Of a stretch of 64,000 bases of DNA, positions 9,303-18,316 are shown piece by piece. Both the position numbers and the translations under genes were made by a program. Numbering within the stretch: the stretch's first letter is position 1; each line of letters opens with the position of its first letter. Source of the DNA: an uncultured Ilyobacter sp. (GTDB lineage: Bacteria > Fusobacteriota > Fusobacteriia > Fusobacteriales > Fusobacteriaceae). The notes beneath the pieces were generated by a model. The model was not told the DNA's origin. It worked only from the letters and a program-made list of their open reading frames with translations, and made no database searches. Location: assembly GCF_963668085.1 (NCBI RefSeq), contig NZ_OY764059.1, positions 992,001 to 1,056,000 on the forward strand, given 5' to 3'.

Positions 9303-10529
9303 TTGAGGGAATACATTAAAGTAAAAAAAATAAAACTTAAAGATAATTTTACAGTGGAGTATGCTATAGAACATAGCGAAAAACTTGAATATTTCAATGA
9401 AAAAATGTTTGTGAAATATGAAGAAGATATATCAAATGTTCCTGAGAGTATACTAGTTATTCCACTTTTATCCAATCTTTTTCCTATATGTTGGTTTTTA
9501 AATGCAGATTTGCATGTAAATGAGCTTGATGAAACCTTCTATTATGCATCGAATAATATAAAAGATGGTTTTCAAAAGATGTATACGCAGATAAAAATGG
9601 GTGGAAAGGTGATAGTAAATAAAATTATCAAAAATAGTTATTGTGAATTGGATTCGGCAGTACTTTTTAGTGGGGGTGTCGATTCTGTAGCAAGTTATAT
9701 TAACAATGAAGATAAAAATCCTTTACTCGTGATAGCTCAAGGGGCTGATATATCCCTAGAAGACACAGAAGGGATAGAACTAGCCACCAAAGAGGCTGCA
9801 GAATTTGCGAGAGAAAATGATACAAAGCTTATTTCTATTAAATCAAATTTTAAAGATTTTATAAAAGGTTCAAAATTAGCAGGGAATTTTGACGACACAA
9901 TTTCTCACTGGTGGCCTTGCGTACAACATGGGTTTGCTTTTGTAGGATTAGTGGCCCCTATATCATATATTAGAGGTATATCAAAAATATATATAGCCTC
10001 TTCATTCACAAGTGTTAGTGATTTTAGAATCCCTTGGGGATCTGATCCTAGGACAGACAACGAGATAAAATGGGGGGAAACCAAGGTACATCATGATAAT
10101 TTTAATCGGAGTCGACAGGATAAAATCAAACAAATATCAGATTTTGTAAAACGGACAGGAAAACATATTAAATTGAGGGTTTGTTGGGAAAGCCCAGGGG
10201 GATCGAATTGCTGTAAATGTGAAAAATGCTCTAATACCATGATAGGACTGATGCTCGAAAATTTAGACCCAAAAGAATTTGGTTTTTATTTTAGTGATGA
10301 TATATATAATCATACCAGAAAAAGTCTTCTAGAGGGAAAGTGGAATTTTATTCATGATGATGTTGATTTGTGGGATGATATTAAAAAACATGTTTCTGAT
10401 TCAGATGAACGAGAGTTTTTTAAATGGCTAAAAAGCTATGATTTTAAAGATTCAATTAGAAAATATAATACTTTTTCAAATAAGTTACGGAGAAAAATTA
10501 TGAAAATGAATGAAAAAATAAAGTCTTAG
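9303..10529 (+). CDS. PP-loop ATPase (QueC/ExsB- or asparagine-synthase-like) in polysaccharide locus
   Basis: About 408 residues. The pyrophosphatase loop VLFSGGVDSVASY lies near residues 120-132, so the protein probably adenylates a carboxylate or similar group with ATP. A cysteine cluster in GGSNCCKCEKCSNTM about 185 residues later looks like a zinc site, as in QueC. The N-terminal 110 residues have no family I recognise. The start is uncertain: TTG 9303 is well spaced from AAGGTGGTG, while the longer frame begins with GTG 9285. In this context a modification such as amidation of a sugar acid is a guess; a true queuosine gene is unlikely because no other queuosine genes are nearby. Confidence 0.7.
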   Translation: MREYIKVKKIKLKDNFTVEYAIEHSEKLEYFNEKMFVKYEEDISNVPESILVIPLLSNLFPICWFLNADLHVNELDETFYYASNNIKDGFQKMYTQIKMGGKVIVNKIIKNSYCELDSAVLFSGGVDSVASYINNEDKNPLLVIAQGADISLEDTEGIELATKEAAEFARENDTKLISIKSNFKDFIKGSKLAGNFDDTISHWWPCVQHGFAFVGLVAPISYIRGISKIYIASSFTSVSDFRIPWGSDPRTDNEIKWGETKVHHDNFNRSRQDKIKQISDFVKRTGKHIKLRVCWESPGGSNCCKCEKCSNTMIGLMLENLDPKEFGFYFSDDIYNHTRKSLLEGKWNFIHDDVDLWDDIKKHVSDSDEREFFKWLKSYDFKDSIRKYNTFSNKLRRKIMKMNEKIKS

Positions 10530-10600
10530 GAATATTTTGGAACAACTTTTATAAAATTAAACTTGTTTATTTGTTATAAAATAATATGGGAGGTGAAAAT

Positions 10601-11308
10601 ATGATGGAGAAGTTTTCATTATCAGTTTCTGTATATTCAAAAAAAATTAGAATAATCCATTATCTTTTTTTATTGTTATTTTTTATGAATTTATTATCTA
10701 TATTTTTCAAATATATTTTGGGGCATCCTCATGTGTATGGTTTCGTTCCTCTGTTTGATTTTGATTCTGAAAATAATATACCGACTTATTTTTCATCTAT
10801 TATTTTATTGATCTCTGCAGTCCTTTTAAAAATAATTGCAATTTTCAAGAAGAGTATAAGTGATGATTTTCATTTAAACTGGTCCGTATTATCTTTTATA
10901 TTTTTGTGGATGTCTGTGGATGAGTCATCAAAAATCCACGAGCTCTTGTCTGAACCGATAAAGAATTTGTTTGATTTACCGAGAATATTCAATTATGCCT
11001 GGGTCATTTTGGGCACTTTATTTATTCTGATTTTATTTATATTTTATTATAAATTTTTATTGAATTTGCCAAAAAAAACTATGTTTTATTTTGTAGTAGC
11101 TGGATTAGTCTTTGTGACTGGAGCAATAGGAGTAGAAACCATAAGTGGATACTATAGATATGTTTCAGTTGAAAAAGATTTTATATATACAATTATGATA
11201 ACAATTGAAGAATCTTTTGAAATGCTCGGCGTTATTATTTTCATAAATGGATTATTTCAATATGCCGAAGATAATATTTCAAGAATCAAGTTGAAATTTG
11301 AACCGTGA
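10601..11308 (+). CDS. Polytopic membrane protein of unknown function (tandem copy 1)
   Basis: This is a 235-residue protein with about six hydrophobic segments. Conserved motifs shared with its neighbour are LGHPHVYG, FDFDSENNIPTYFSS, a DESxxxHEL stretch in a membrane-flanking region and a C-terminal EESFEMLGVIIFINGL. I do not recognise a characterised family. ATG 10601 is chosen because GGGAGGTGA precedes it and because the resulting length equals that of copy 2 exactly; the upstream ATG 10586 lies in the ribosome binding site. Acidic and histidine residues next to membrane segments could bind metal or be catalytic. Confidence 0.75.
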   Translation: MMEKFSLSVSVYSKKIRIIHYLFLLLFFMNLLSIFFKYILGHPHVYGFVPLFDFDSENNIPTYFSSIILLISAVLLKIIAIFKKSISDDFHLNWSVLSFIFLWMSVDESSKIHELLSEPIKNLFDLPRIFNYAWVILGTLFILILFIFYYKFLLNLPKKTMFYFVVAGLVFVTGAIGVETISGYYRYVSVEKDFIYTIMITIEESFEMLGVIIFINGLFQYAEDNISRIKLKFEP

Positions 11309-11386
11309 TTACCATATAAATTAATAATAAAAAATATCAGATAGTGTAAATCTTTAAACTATCGGGAAATATTGAGGTGATCTATT

Positions 11387-12094
11387 ATGGGGAAAAAATC
11401 GTTTTCAATTTTAATTTCTTTTAAAAAAGTTTTTAAAATAATTATATGTATGTTTTTAATCTTACTTTTTTTTAATATAATTACAGGTTATTTTAAATTT
11501 ATACTTGGACATCCTTATGTGTATGGAATGGTTCGATTATTTGATTTTGATTCTGAAAGTAATATACCTACATATTTTTCTTCATTTATCTTACTGTTTT
11601 CTGCTGTACTTCTTCAAATAATAGCTCTATTTGAAAAAAACAAAGGAAATATATTTTCTTACAAATGGTCCTTTCTCTCGCTTGTTTTTTTATTTTTATC
11701 CATTGATGAAGCCTCGAGTACTCATGAATTATTTATACTTCCATTGAGGGAAAAATTCAATTTATCTGGTATATTTTATTATTCCTGGATTATATTGGGA
11801 ATTATATTTGTTTTATTATTGCTTATATTATATTATCGGTTTTTATTTGAACTGCCAAAAGAGACTCGAAATAAGTTTGTTATTGCTGGGATAGTGTATA
11901 TAACGGGAGCGATAGCTTTTGAGATGATAGGAGGATATTATATTGATTTGAACACAGAAAAAGATCTTACATACGCCTTGATTACATCATTTGAAGAATC
12001 CCTGGAAATGTTAGGAGTAATTATTTTTATTAATTCGTTATTACACTATATTGAGAAAAAAAAATTTGAAATTAATTTAAGTTTTAGACGTTGA
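11387..12094 (+). CDS. Polytopic membrane protein of unknown function (tandem copy 2)
   Basis: This 235-residue paralog of the preceding gene has the same length and the same motif order: LGHPYVYG, FDFDSESNIPTYFSS, DEASSTHELF, TGAIAFEMIGGYY and EESLEMLGVIIFIN. The conserved residues cluster at membrane boundaries. It lies 78 bp downstream with its own GAGGTGA site. The tandem pair sits between the PP-loop ATPase and the second copy of the glycosyltransferase. Function is unknown. Confidence 0.75.
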   Translation: MGKKSFSILISFKKVFKIIICMFLILLFFNIITGYFKFILGHPYVYGMVRLFDFDSESNIPTYFSSFILLFSAVLLQIIALFEKNKGNIFSYKWSFLSLVFLFLSIDEASSTHELFILPLREKFNLSGIFYYSWIILGIIFVLLLLILYYRFLFELPKETRNKFVIAGIVYITGAIAFEMIGGYYIDLNTEKDLTYALITSFEESLEMLGVIIFINSLLHYIEKKKFEINLSFRR

Positions 12095-12163
12095 TATTAT
12101 TTTAGCTGGTTTGTTTTATCTCATATAACTATAAAACAAATATTGTGAATGGTAGGGGATATC

Positions 12164-13168
12164 ATGGAGAAAGACAGAATGATAAGTATAATAATCCCTT
12201 TCTATAATGTGGGTAATTATGTGAAAGAAACAATTAAAAGTCTTGAATCACAGATTTATAGGGAGTTTGAGGTTATATTTGTAAATGATGCATCTACAGA
12301 CAAAAGTTTAGAAATTGTGAAAAATTCTCTAAAAAAGGTAACATTTGACTATAAAATAATAGATATTCAAAAAAACACAGGTCCCGGTGCTGCCAGAAAC
12401 AAGGGACTTTCAGAGGCAAAAGGAAAATATATATTTTTTTTAGATTCAGATGATATTTTATCAAAAGACATGATGGAAAAAGTTATGTGCAAATTTTTAT
12501 ATGATGATCCAGATCTTGTTTTTTTTAAATTTAAAAGAATAGATGAAGATGGAAGAATAATTCAAAATTATAATGAAATATTTGATGATGTTGAAAAAAT
12601 AAAAAAATCCAGAGATATTATAAAAAAGTACATAGACCTAGGGATATTTTTATTTACAGGGAATGTAGTTTATAAAAAAGAGTTATTAAAAGATATTTAT
12701 TTCAATGAAAATAATATTTATTGTTATTATGTAGAGGATCAGGAATTTATCATAAGAGTATTACTAAAATCAACTAAAGTAGGATATATAAATCGTGATT
12801 TGATCGGGTATGTCCAAAGAGAAGGTTCTATAATGAATAGTCAGTTCAATTTAAAAAGGTTTAATAAAGTAAGGGTTTTCAACGATTTTTATGAGCAATA
12901 TAGTGAAATAGATATTGAACTTGGTAGATTATTTCTTAAAAGACGTAATAAAGAGATTTTGTGGATTACAAGGTCCTATATAAAAAGTGTATCAAATCAA
13001 AAAAATGTACATATAAGTAGATCTATAAAGGAAAATATTTTAACCATAGAGACAAGATCTTATTTGAAATGGAAATATCTAAGAGAAATGGAAGCAAAAC
13101 ATAAAATTCAGATTTTTCTCTTGAAATATTTTCCTTACTTATACGTAAGAATTTCAAAAATAATTTAA
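12164..13168 (+). CDS. Family 2 glycosyltransferase (paralog of 7175)
   Basis: This 334-residue GT-A enzyme has ISIIIPFYNVGNYV, VNDASTDKS, ARNKGLSEAKGKYIFFLDSDD (the D-S-D form of the metal motif) and VEDQEFIIRVLL. It aligns along its whole length with the protein at 7175, including the C-terminal HKIQIFLLKYFPYLYVRI. ATG 12164 follows TAGGGGAT; an in-frame ATG at 12149 has no spacing for a ribosome binding site. The two copies probably make successive or alternative linkages in the repeat unit. Confidence 0.88.
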   Translation: MEKDRMISIIIPFYNVGNYVKETIKSLESQIYREFEVIFVNDASTDKSLEIVKNSLKKVTFDYKIIDIQKNTGPGAARNKGLSEAKGKYIFFLDSDDILSKDMMEKVMCKFLYDDPDLVFFKFKRIDEDGRIIQNYNEIFDDVEKIKKSRDIIKKYIDLGIFLFTGNVVYKKELLKDIYFNENNIYCYYVEDQEFIIRVLLKSTKVGYINRDLIGYVQREGSIMNSQFNLKRFNKVRVFNDFYEQYSEIDIELGRLFLKRRNKEILWITRSYIKSVSNQKNVHISRSIKENILTIETRSYLKWKYLREMEAKHKIQIFLLKYFPYLYVRISKII

Positions 13169-13188
13169 GGGGACGAGGGAGGACATAG

Positions 13189-14481
13189 ATGAACTACAAC
13201 ATAGTAATTTTAGGAGCAGGAATATCAGGGATTTCAACGGCTTATCATTTAAAAGAGGAGGGTATAAATTCAGTAATCTTTGAAAAAAATTCTTCTTGGG
13301 GAGGGATGTTAGACAATTTTGAGATTGATGGATTTAGATTTGATAGGTTTGTACATCTTTCTTTTGCTGTAGATGAGCATGTAAAGGAAATATTTTCAAA
13401 ATCTACAGATTTTTACACTCATGTACCTGATCCATTTAATTATTATAAGGGATATTGGGTAAAACATCCAGCTCAGAACAACCTTTATCCACTGCCGGAA
13501 AAAGAAAAAACAGCTATACTAGAAGATTTTAAAAAAAGAGAAAATAAAGATGTATCTGAAATAAAAAATTATGAGGAGTGGCTTAGAGTTCAGTTCGGAG
13601 ATTATTTTGCTGAAAATTTTCCAATGGCATATACTAGAAAATACTGGACGATAGATGCGAAAAAGTTAGAAACAAAGTGGGTTGGTAAAAGGATCTACCT
13701 TCCTTCTGTAAAAGAGATTGAAGAAGGGTGTAAAACAAGTGAAACCCCAGTAACTTATTATGCTAAAGAGATGAGATATCCTAAAACTGGAGGATATAAA
13801 TCATTTTTAACTTCTATGGTTGAGTGGATAGACATTAGACAGAACAAAGAAGTAATAAAAATAAACTTAGGTAAACATAAAATATATTTTTCAGACGGTA
13901 CTCAATGCAAGTATAAAAAACTGGTATCGAGTCTACCATTACCTGAAATATGTAAAATTATAGAAGATATACCAGAAAAAGTAGTTTCAGCTTCTAAAGA
14001 ACTTCTGTGCACTTCTGGATACCTTGTGTCTTTTGGATTTAATAAACCCGATATACCTAAAAATCTTTGGTTTTATATCTACGATGAAGATATACTCAGC
14101 GCTAGAGTGTATTCACCTAGCCTGAAATCTCCTGAAAATGCTCCTGAAGGATGCAGTTCTATTCAAGCTGAAATTTATTTTTCAAATGAAAAGAAGTTTA
14201 ATCTTTCAGAAGATGAGATTCTAGATAATATGGTAAAAAAACTTATAGAGATGAAAGTTTTTAAAGAGGAGGATTTGATTTTAAAGGATATAAGAAGAGA
14301 GGAGTATGCAAATGTTGTTTTTAAGCACAACATTTATGAAAACAGAAAAATTGTTCTAGATTTTCTAAAAGAAGCAAATATAAAGCCTATAGGAAGATTT
14401 GGGGAGTGGAAATATTTGTGGAGTGACCAGAGTCTAATAAGTGGTCAGATGGCTGCAGAAAAAATCATAAAAGAGTTATAA
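13189..14481 (+). CDS. FAD-dependent oxidoreductase, UDP-galactopyranose mutase/protoporphyrinogen oxidase-like
   Basis: This 430-residue flavoprotein opens with the FAD dinucleotide motif ILGAGISGISTAYHL and EKNSSWGGML. WVKHPAQNNLYPLP and MRYPKTGGYKSFL are typical of the amine-oxidase-like proteins found in capsule loci beside glycosyltransferases, related to UDP-galactopyranose mutase. A clean UGM signature is not evident, so a ring-contracting mutase is only one possibility; redox modification of a sugar is another. It has a GGAGGACAT site and lies 20 bp after the preceding glycosyltransferase. Confidence 0.78.
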   Translation: MNYNIVILGAGISGISTAYHLKEEGINSVIFEKNSSWGGMLDNFEIDGFRFDRFVHLSFAVDEHVKEIFSKSTDFYTHVPDPFNYYKGYWVKHPAQNNLYPLPEKEKTAILEDFKKRENKDVSEIKNYEEWLRVQFGDYFAENFPMAYTRKYWTIDAKKLETKWVGKRIYLPSVKEIEEGCKTSETPVTYYAKEMRYPKTGGYKSFLTSMVEWIDIRQNKEVIKINLGKHKIYFSDGTQCKYKKLVSSLPLPEICKIIEDIPEKVVSASKELLCTSGYLVSFGFNKPDIPKNLWFYIYDEDILSARVYSPSLKSPENAPEGCSSIQAEIYFSNEKKFNLSEDEILDNMVKKLIEMKVFKEEDLILKDIRREEYANVVFKHNIYENRKIVLDFLKEANIKPIGRFGEWKYLWSDQSLISGQMAAEKIIKEL

Positions 14482-14537
14482 ATTTTAATATAACTTGTAT
14501 CAACAGGAATTTATTTCATTATTTAGGAGTGGTTTTT

Positions 14538-15659
14538 ATGAATATTGAAAAAAATGACATATTCAAATATAAAAATAACTTTAAGAAATACAGTCATGTA
14601 AAATCCTGGTTGAATTTTGGAGATCCCAATTATAAAAGTAAACCGCATCTGACAATTGCTATACCTACATATAAAAGGCCTGAAATGTTAAAAGAAGCCA
14701 TTGACAGTGCTCTTAATCAAAAAGATTTTGACGATTATGAAATCATTGTTGTAGACAATGATTCAGAGTGTATTTCTCAAATAAGTAAAACAGAGGAATT
14801 GATTAAAAACTATAATAATCCAAAGATATTATATTATAAAAATGATGAAAATCTTGGTATTTACGGGAACTGGAACAGGTGCATTGAACTTGCGAGAGGT
14901 AAGTGGTATACAATGCTTCATGATGATGATCTTTTGCTAGAAGACTTCTTAACGGAAGTATTTAAGCTAATAAAAAATACTCCTAAAATATCATGTGTTA
15001 AAGCTAGACATTATATTTATGATCAGAGAATAGATGCAAAGAAAAAAAAGTTTAAGGAAAAGCTCAAAAATTTACGGGGTAAGGTACAAAGATACAATGA
15101 GCTTGATTTTTTAATATCAAATCCAATAGGTGGACCTGTGGGAATTGTAATGGAAAGAGAGAAAGCTTTGGCTATAGGGGGGTTCAACGAAGAGTATTAT
15201 CCCTCTAGTGACTATGTATTTTTTACAAATTATTGTACAAAATATAATATTTATTATTATAATAAAGTATTGTGTTTTTATAGAATATCAAAAAATGAAA
15301 GTTTGAACAACGGTACCATGATAAAGGCTACAAGGGTTCATTACGATGTTATTAATATCTTGAGGGGAAAAAATAACTTCAGAAATTTTTTCTTTAAAGA
15401 ATATTCACTTTATTTTTCTTTAAGGGCTTTGAAAGAGATAAAGTCGCTTTGGAGGGTAGAGGTTAAAAAAGAAGAGATGCAATTTTTAGGGGATAATCCC
15501 AGATTAAATCCTCTAGTATACTACTTCTATTTCATATTTAAAGGTTTATGGATTTTAAAAAGATCTATTCCATTAAGACCTTTTAAGAAAAAAAGAACGT
15601 TTAAAAATATTATTTCCCGGGTGAAGAATTTGAAATTTTCTTTATTAAAGTTGAAATAA
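14538..15659 (+). CDS. Family 2 glycosyltransferase (paralog of 26311)
   Basis: This 373-residue enzyme has LTIAIPTYKRPEML, VVDNDSE, GNWNRCIELARGKWYTMLHDDDLL with an Asp-rich metal motif, and NPIGGPVGIVMER. The same blocks recur in the protein at 26311, so the two are paralogs although 11 kb apart. ATG 14538 is preferred to GTG 14529, which overlaps the AGGAGTGG site. It sits just before the flippase gene. Donor sugar unknown. Confidence 0.87.
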   Translation: MNIEKNDIFKYKNNFKKYSHVKSWLNFGDPNYKSKPHLTIAIPTYKRPEMLKEAIDSALNQKDFDDYEIIVVDNDSECISQISKTEELIKNYNNPKILYYKNDENLGIYGNWNRCIELARGKWYTMLHDDDLLLEDFLTEVFKLIKNTPKISCVKARHYIYDQRIDAKKKKFKEKLKNLRGKVQRYNELDFLISNPIGGPVGIVMEREKALAIGGFNEEYYPSSDYVFFTNYCTKYNIYYYNKVLCFYRISKNESLNNGTMIKATRVHYDVINILRGKNNFRNFFFKEYSLYFSLRALKEIKSLWRVEVKKEEMQFLGDNPRLNPLVYYFYFIFKGLWILKRSIPLRPFKKKRTFKNIISRVKNLKFSLLKLK

Positions 15660-15711
15660 AATCTAAAATCGCATACATAGTTAGAAATACTAATTAAAGA
15701 GTGGGTGCCTT

Positions 15712-17145
15712 ATGTCTCTAAAAGCTGAACTTAAATCAGGACTTATAATAAACTTTATAGCAAGATATTCTGGAGTTTTAATACAGATAGTTATTCTGGG
15801 GATCTTGTCAAGGTTACTGACCCCAAAGGAATTTGGATTTGTTGCTGTTATCATGGTATTTCTCACTTTTTTTGAAATGATAAGCAGTATGGGAATCGGT
15901 CCTGCAGTGATACAGGAAAAAAGCCTTTCTGAAAAAGATAATTCGATTATATTTAACCTAACTATTATTTTGGGGATATTGTTTGGAATATCATTTTATT
16001 TTTTTTCCTTTTTGATAGGTGAATTTTATCAAAATAATGAGTATATAAGTGTTGGGAAATATTTATCTGTAATTGTTTTTTTAAACTCGGTTAATATTGT
16101 ACCATTATCCTTGTTAAAAAAATCTAAGGAGTTTAAAAAAATAGCTATGATAGGAGTAAGTGCTAATCTGCTTTCAGGAGCTATAGCTATTTATTATGCC
16201 TATAGAGGTATGGGCTATTTTGTCTTGATTTTGAGGCCAATTATAGGCTCTATATATGTTTTAATACTTACTTACAGGATGTCTAGACTTAGGTTTAGAT
16301 TTGTTTTTAATTTGGAAACTTTGAAAAAAATAGCACAGTTTTCAATTTTTCAGTCACTGGCAGATATTTTATATTATTTCACAAAAAATCTGGACAATAT
16401 ATTGATCAGTAAAATAATCGGTATAGAGGCATTGGGATTTTATGATAAGGCTTACAAACTGATGGTTTATGCGGTACAAAATCTGACTAGTGTCATGAAT
16501 CCTGTACTTTTGCCGGTTTTTTCAAGTTATAAAGATGATAGTGATCTGATTTATAATTCCTATTCCAAACTTAGTAAAATATTGACATTGTTTGGCTTGC
16601 CGCTGTCAGTATACTTGTATTTTACTGGTGAAGAAATAATCTATATTATTTTTGGAAACCAGTGGGGGCAGAGTGTTCCAATATTTAAAATACTTGCTTT
16701 AAGCGTCTGGATGCAATTAATATTAATAAGTTGTGGATCAATATTTCAAGTATCAGGAAGATCCGATCTATTATTCGTAAATGGGATTGTTTCTTCTGTT
16801 ATCTTAGTCTGTGGAATCACTTATGGTCTAATCAAGAAAGATCTTATTTTAGTAGCTGTGGGTGTTTTAGTAGCTTTTTTTATAACTGTTATTTTTAGCT
16901 ATTGGATGATGTTTAATAAAATTTTCAAAAAGAAATTTTCAATATTTTTTAAAGAGTTAATAACTCCATTTTTAATTTCTGTTATTGTTTTTATTTGTTT
17001 GTATTTAACAACTAGATTCTTACATATAAAAAATCATTATGAAATGTTAATTATAAAAAGTTTTTCAACTTTGATTGGGTTTTTATGTGGAATTTATATA
17101 ACCAAAGAATATAAACTTCTAATAAAGGTTTTGTTTAAAAAATAG
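15712..17145 (+). CDS. wzx: Oligosaccharide flippase, MOP superfamily (Wzx/WzxC-like)
   Basis: This 477-residue protein has about 12-14 membrane segments. The start SGLIINFIARYSGVLIQIVI and the stretch LSRLLTPKEFGFVAV are typical of WzxC/TuaB-like polysaccharide translocases, which flip undecaprenyl-linked repeat units to the periplasm. The later block GFYDKAYKLMVYAVQNL also fits. Length is normal for the family. Together with the polymerase at 25040 and Wzz at 20626 it indicates a Wzx/Wzy-dependent pathway. Confidence 0.92.
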   Translation: MSLKAELKSGLIINFIARYSGVLIQIVILGILSRLLTPKEFGFVAVIMVFLTFFEMISSMGIGPAVIQEKSLSEKDNSIIFNLTIILGILFGISFYFFSFLIGEFYQNNEYISVGKYLSVIVFLNSVNIVPLSLLKKSKEFKKIAMIGVSANLLSGAIAIYYAYRGMGYFVLILRPIIGSIYVLILTYRMSRLRFRFVFNLETLKKIAQFSIFQSLADILYYFTKNLDNILISKIIGIEALGFYDKAYKLMVYAVQNLTSVMNPVLLPVFSSYKDDSDLIYNSYSKLSKILTLFGLPLSVYLYFTGEEIIYIIFGNQWGQSVPIFKILALSVWMQLILISCGSIFQVSGRSDLLFVNGIVSSVILVCGITYGLIKKDLILVAVGVLVAFFITVIFSYWMMFNKIFKKKFSIFFKELITPFLISVIVFICLYLTTRFLHIKNHYEMLIIKSFSTLIGFLCGIYITKEYKLLIKVLFKK

Positions 17146-17188
17146 TTAACCGGGGAGATTTAACTCTAAAATTAAGGGGTGGTTGTAA

Positions 17189-18271
17189 ATGAAGATAAAT
17201 ACAATATTTTTGACTAAATCAACCCAAAGCGGGGGAGTTCAGACCCTAATAAAGACAATAGAAAAAGAGGTCTTGAAAGAGGGCTTAAAAGTAAACGAAA
17301 TTTATCATAAAAATCCATGGACAGAACTTTATAAAGAAATAGATGGCGTAAACTATATAAAATTAAATACAGCTTTTGAAAATAAATCTTTTACTGCTAA
17401 CTTTATTTTAAATATCTATTATGCCAGAAAAAAACTAAAAGAAACTATTGAGGAAAAAGATAAAATCATAATTTATAGTCCAAATTATTTATTGTTTATT
17501 CCATTTAAAATATTAAAAAATAATCAAGTAATCTTAGTTCAGACTAACAAAATGGATGTATACTTTACCAAGAAAGCTAGGATTGTGTTTAAATTATTGA
17601 GTAAATATATAAACTTTTTCGCTATATTTACAGAATATGATAAAAAAAGACTAGATAAAATTTTTCCAAAATTGATTTTTACTTTGAAAGATAAAATAAG
17701 ATATATTCCGAGGGCATGTACTATAGAACCTGCAAAAGGTCCTCATAAATATGGAAAAAATCTTGTATTTATCGGGAGAATTATGGAAGACCAGAAAAAT
17801 TTTGTAGGTCTTATAGAAGTTATGAAACATCTCCCTAAAAATTTTAAGTTGAATATATACGGCAACGGATCAGAAAATGAAATAAATACTTTAATTGATA
17901 AAATAAAAGACTATGACAACATTAAGTTTTGTGGTGCAACTAAAAATGTAAAAAAAGTATTAAATGAAAATAATATATTTTTGATGACCTCTTTTTATGA
18001 GGGGTTTGCAAATACTCTGGTAGAGGCGAGGAGCCAAGGGCTACCTATTGTAGCATATGATACTTTTGAATCATTAAAATGGATAGTCTATGACGGTAAA
18101 AGCGGATATGTAATTCCATTAGGGGAAAGCCAAAAATTTGCCGATGCTATTAAAGAGATAGTCAGTTCAGAAGAGAGATACAGTGAAATAAGTAAAAATG
18201 CCCTTAAAATGTCAGAAAGTACAGAATATAATAAAATAATGAAAAAATGGATGGATATTTTGACTTGTTAA
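17189..18271 (+). CDS. Family 4 glycosyltransferase
   Basis: This 360-residue GT-B fold enzyme has an N-terminal acceptor half, LVFIGRIMEDQKNF at the start of the donor domain, the middle GNGSENEINTLIDKI, and the donor-binding motif MTSFYEGFANTLVEARSQGLPIVAYD with the EX7E pattern. It transfers a sugar with retention of configuration in repeat-unit assembly. A GGGGTGG site precedes ATG 17189. It is the last glycosyltransferase before the beta-helix gene. Confidence 0.9.
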   Translation: MKINTIFLTKSTQSGGVQTLIKTIEKEVLKEGLKVNEIYHKNPWTELYKEIDGVNYIKLNTAFENKSFTANFILNIYYARKKLKETIEEKDKIIIYSPNYLLFIPFKILKNNQVILVQTNKMDVYFTKKARIVFKLLSKYINFFAIFTEYDKKRLDKIFPKLIFTLKDKIRYIPRACTIEPAKGPHKYGKNLVFIGRIMEDQKNFVGLIEVMKHLPKNFKLNIYGNGSENEINTLIDKIKDYDNIKFCGATKNVKKVLNENNIFLMTSFYEGFANTLVEARSQGLPIVAYDTFESLKWIVYDGKSGYVIPLGESQKFADAIKEIVSSEERYSEISKNALKMSESTEYNKIMKKWMDILTC

Positions 18272-18316
18272 AATTTCTATATTTTGTAATTTATATTAAA
18301 AAGGTGGGTGTTGCAA

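Noticed and set aside
9303..10529. Queuosine synthesis gene queC
   Set aside because: Length is nearly twice that of QueC, an unrelated N-terminal region is present, and no other queuosine gene is near.
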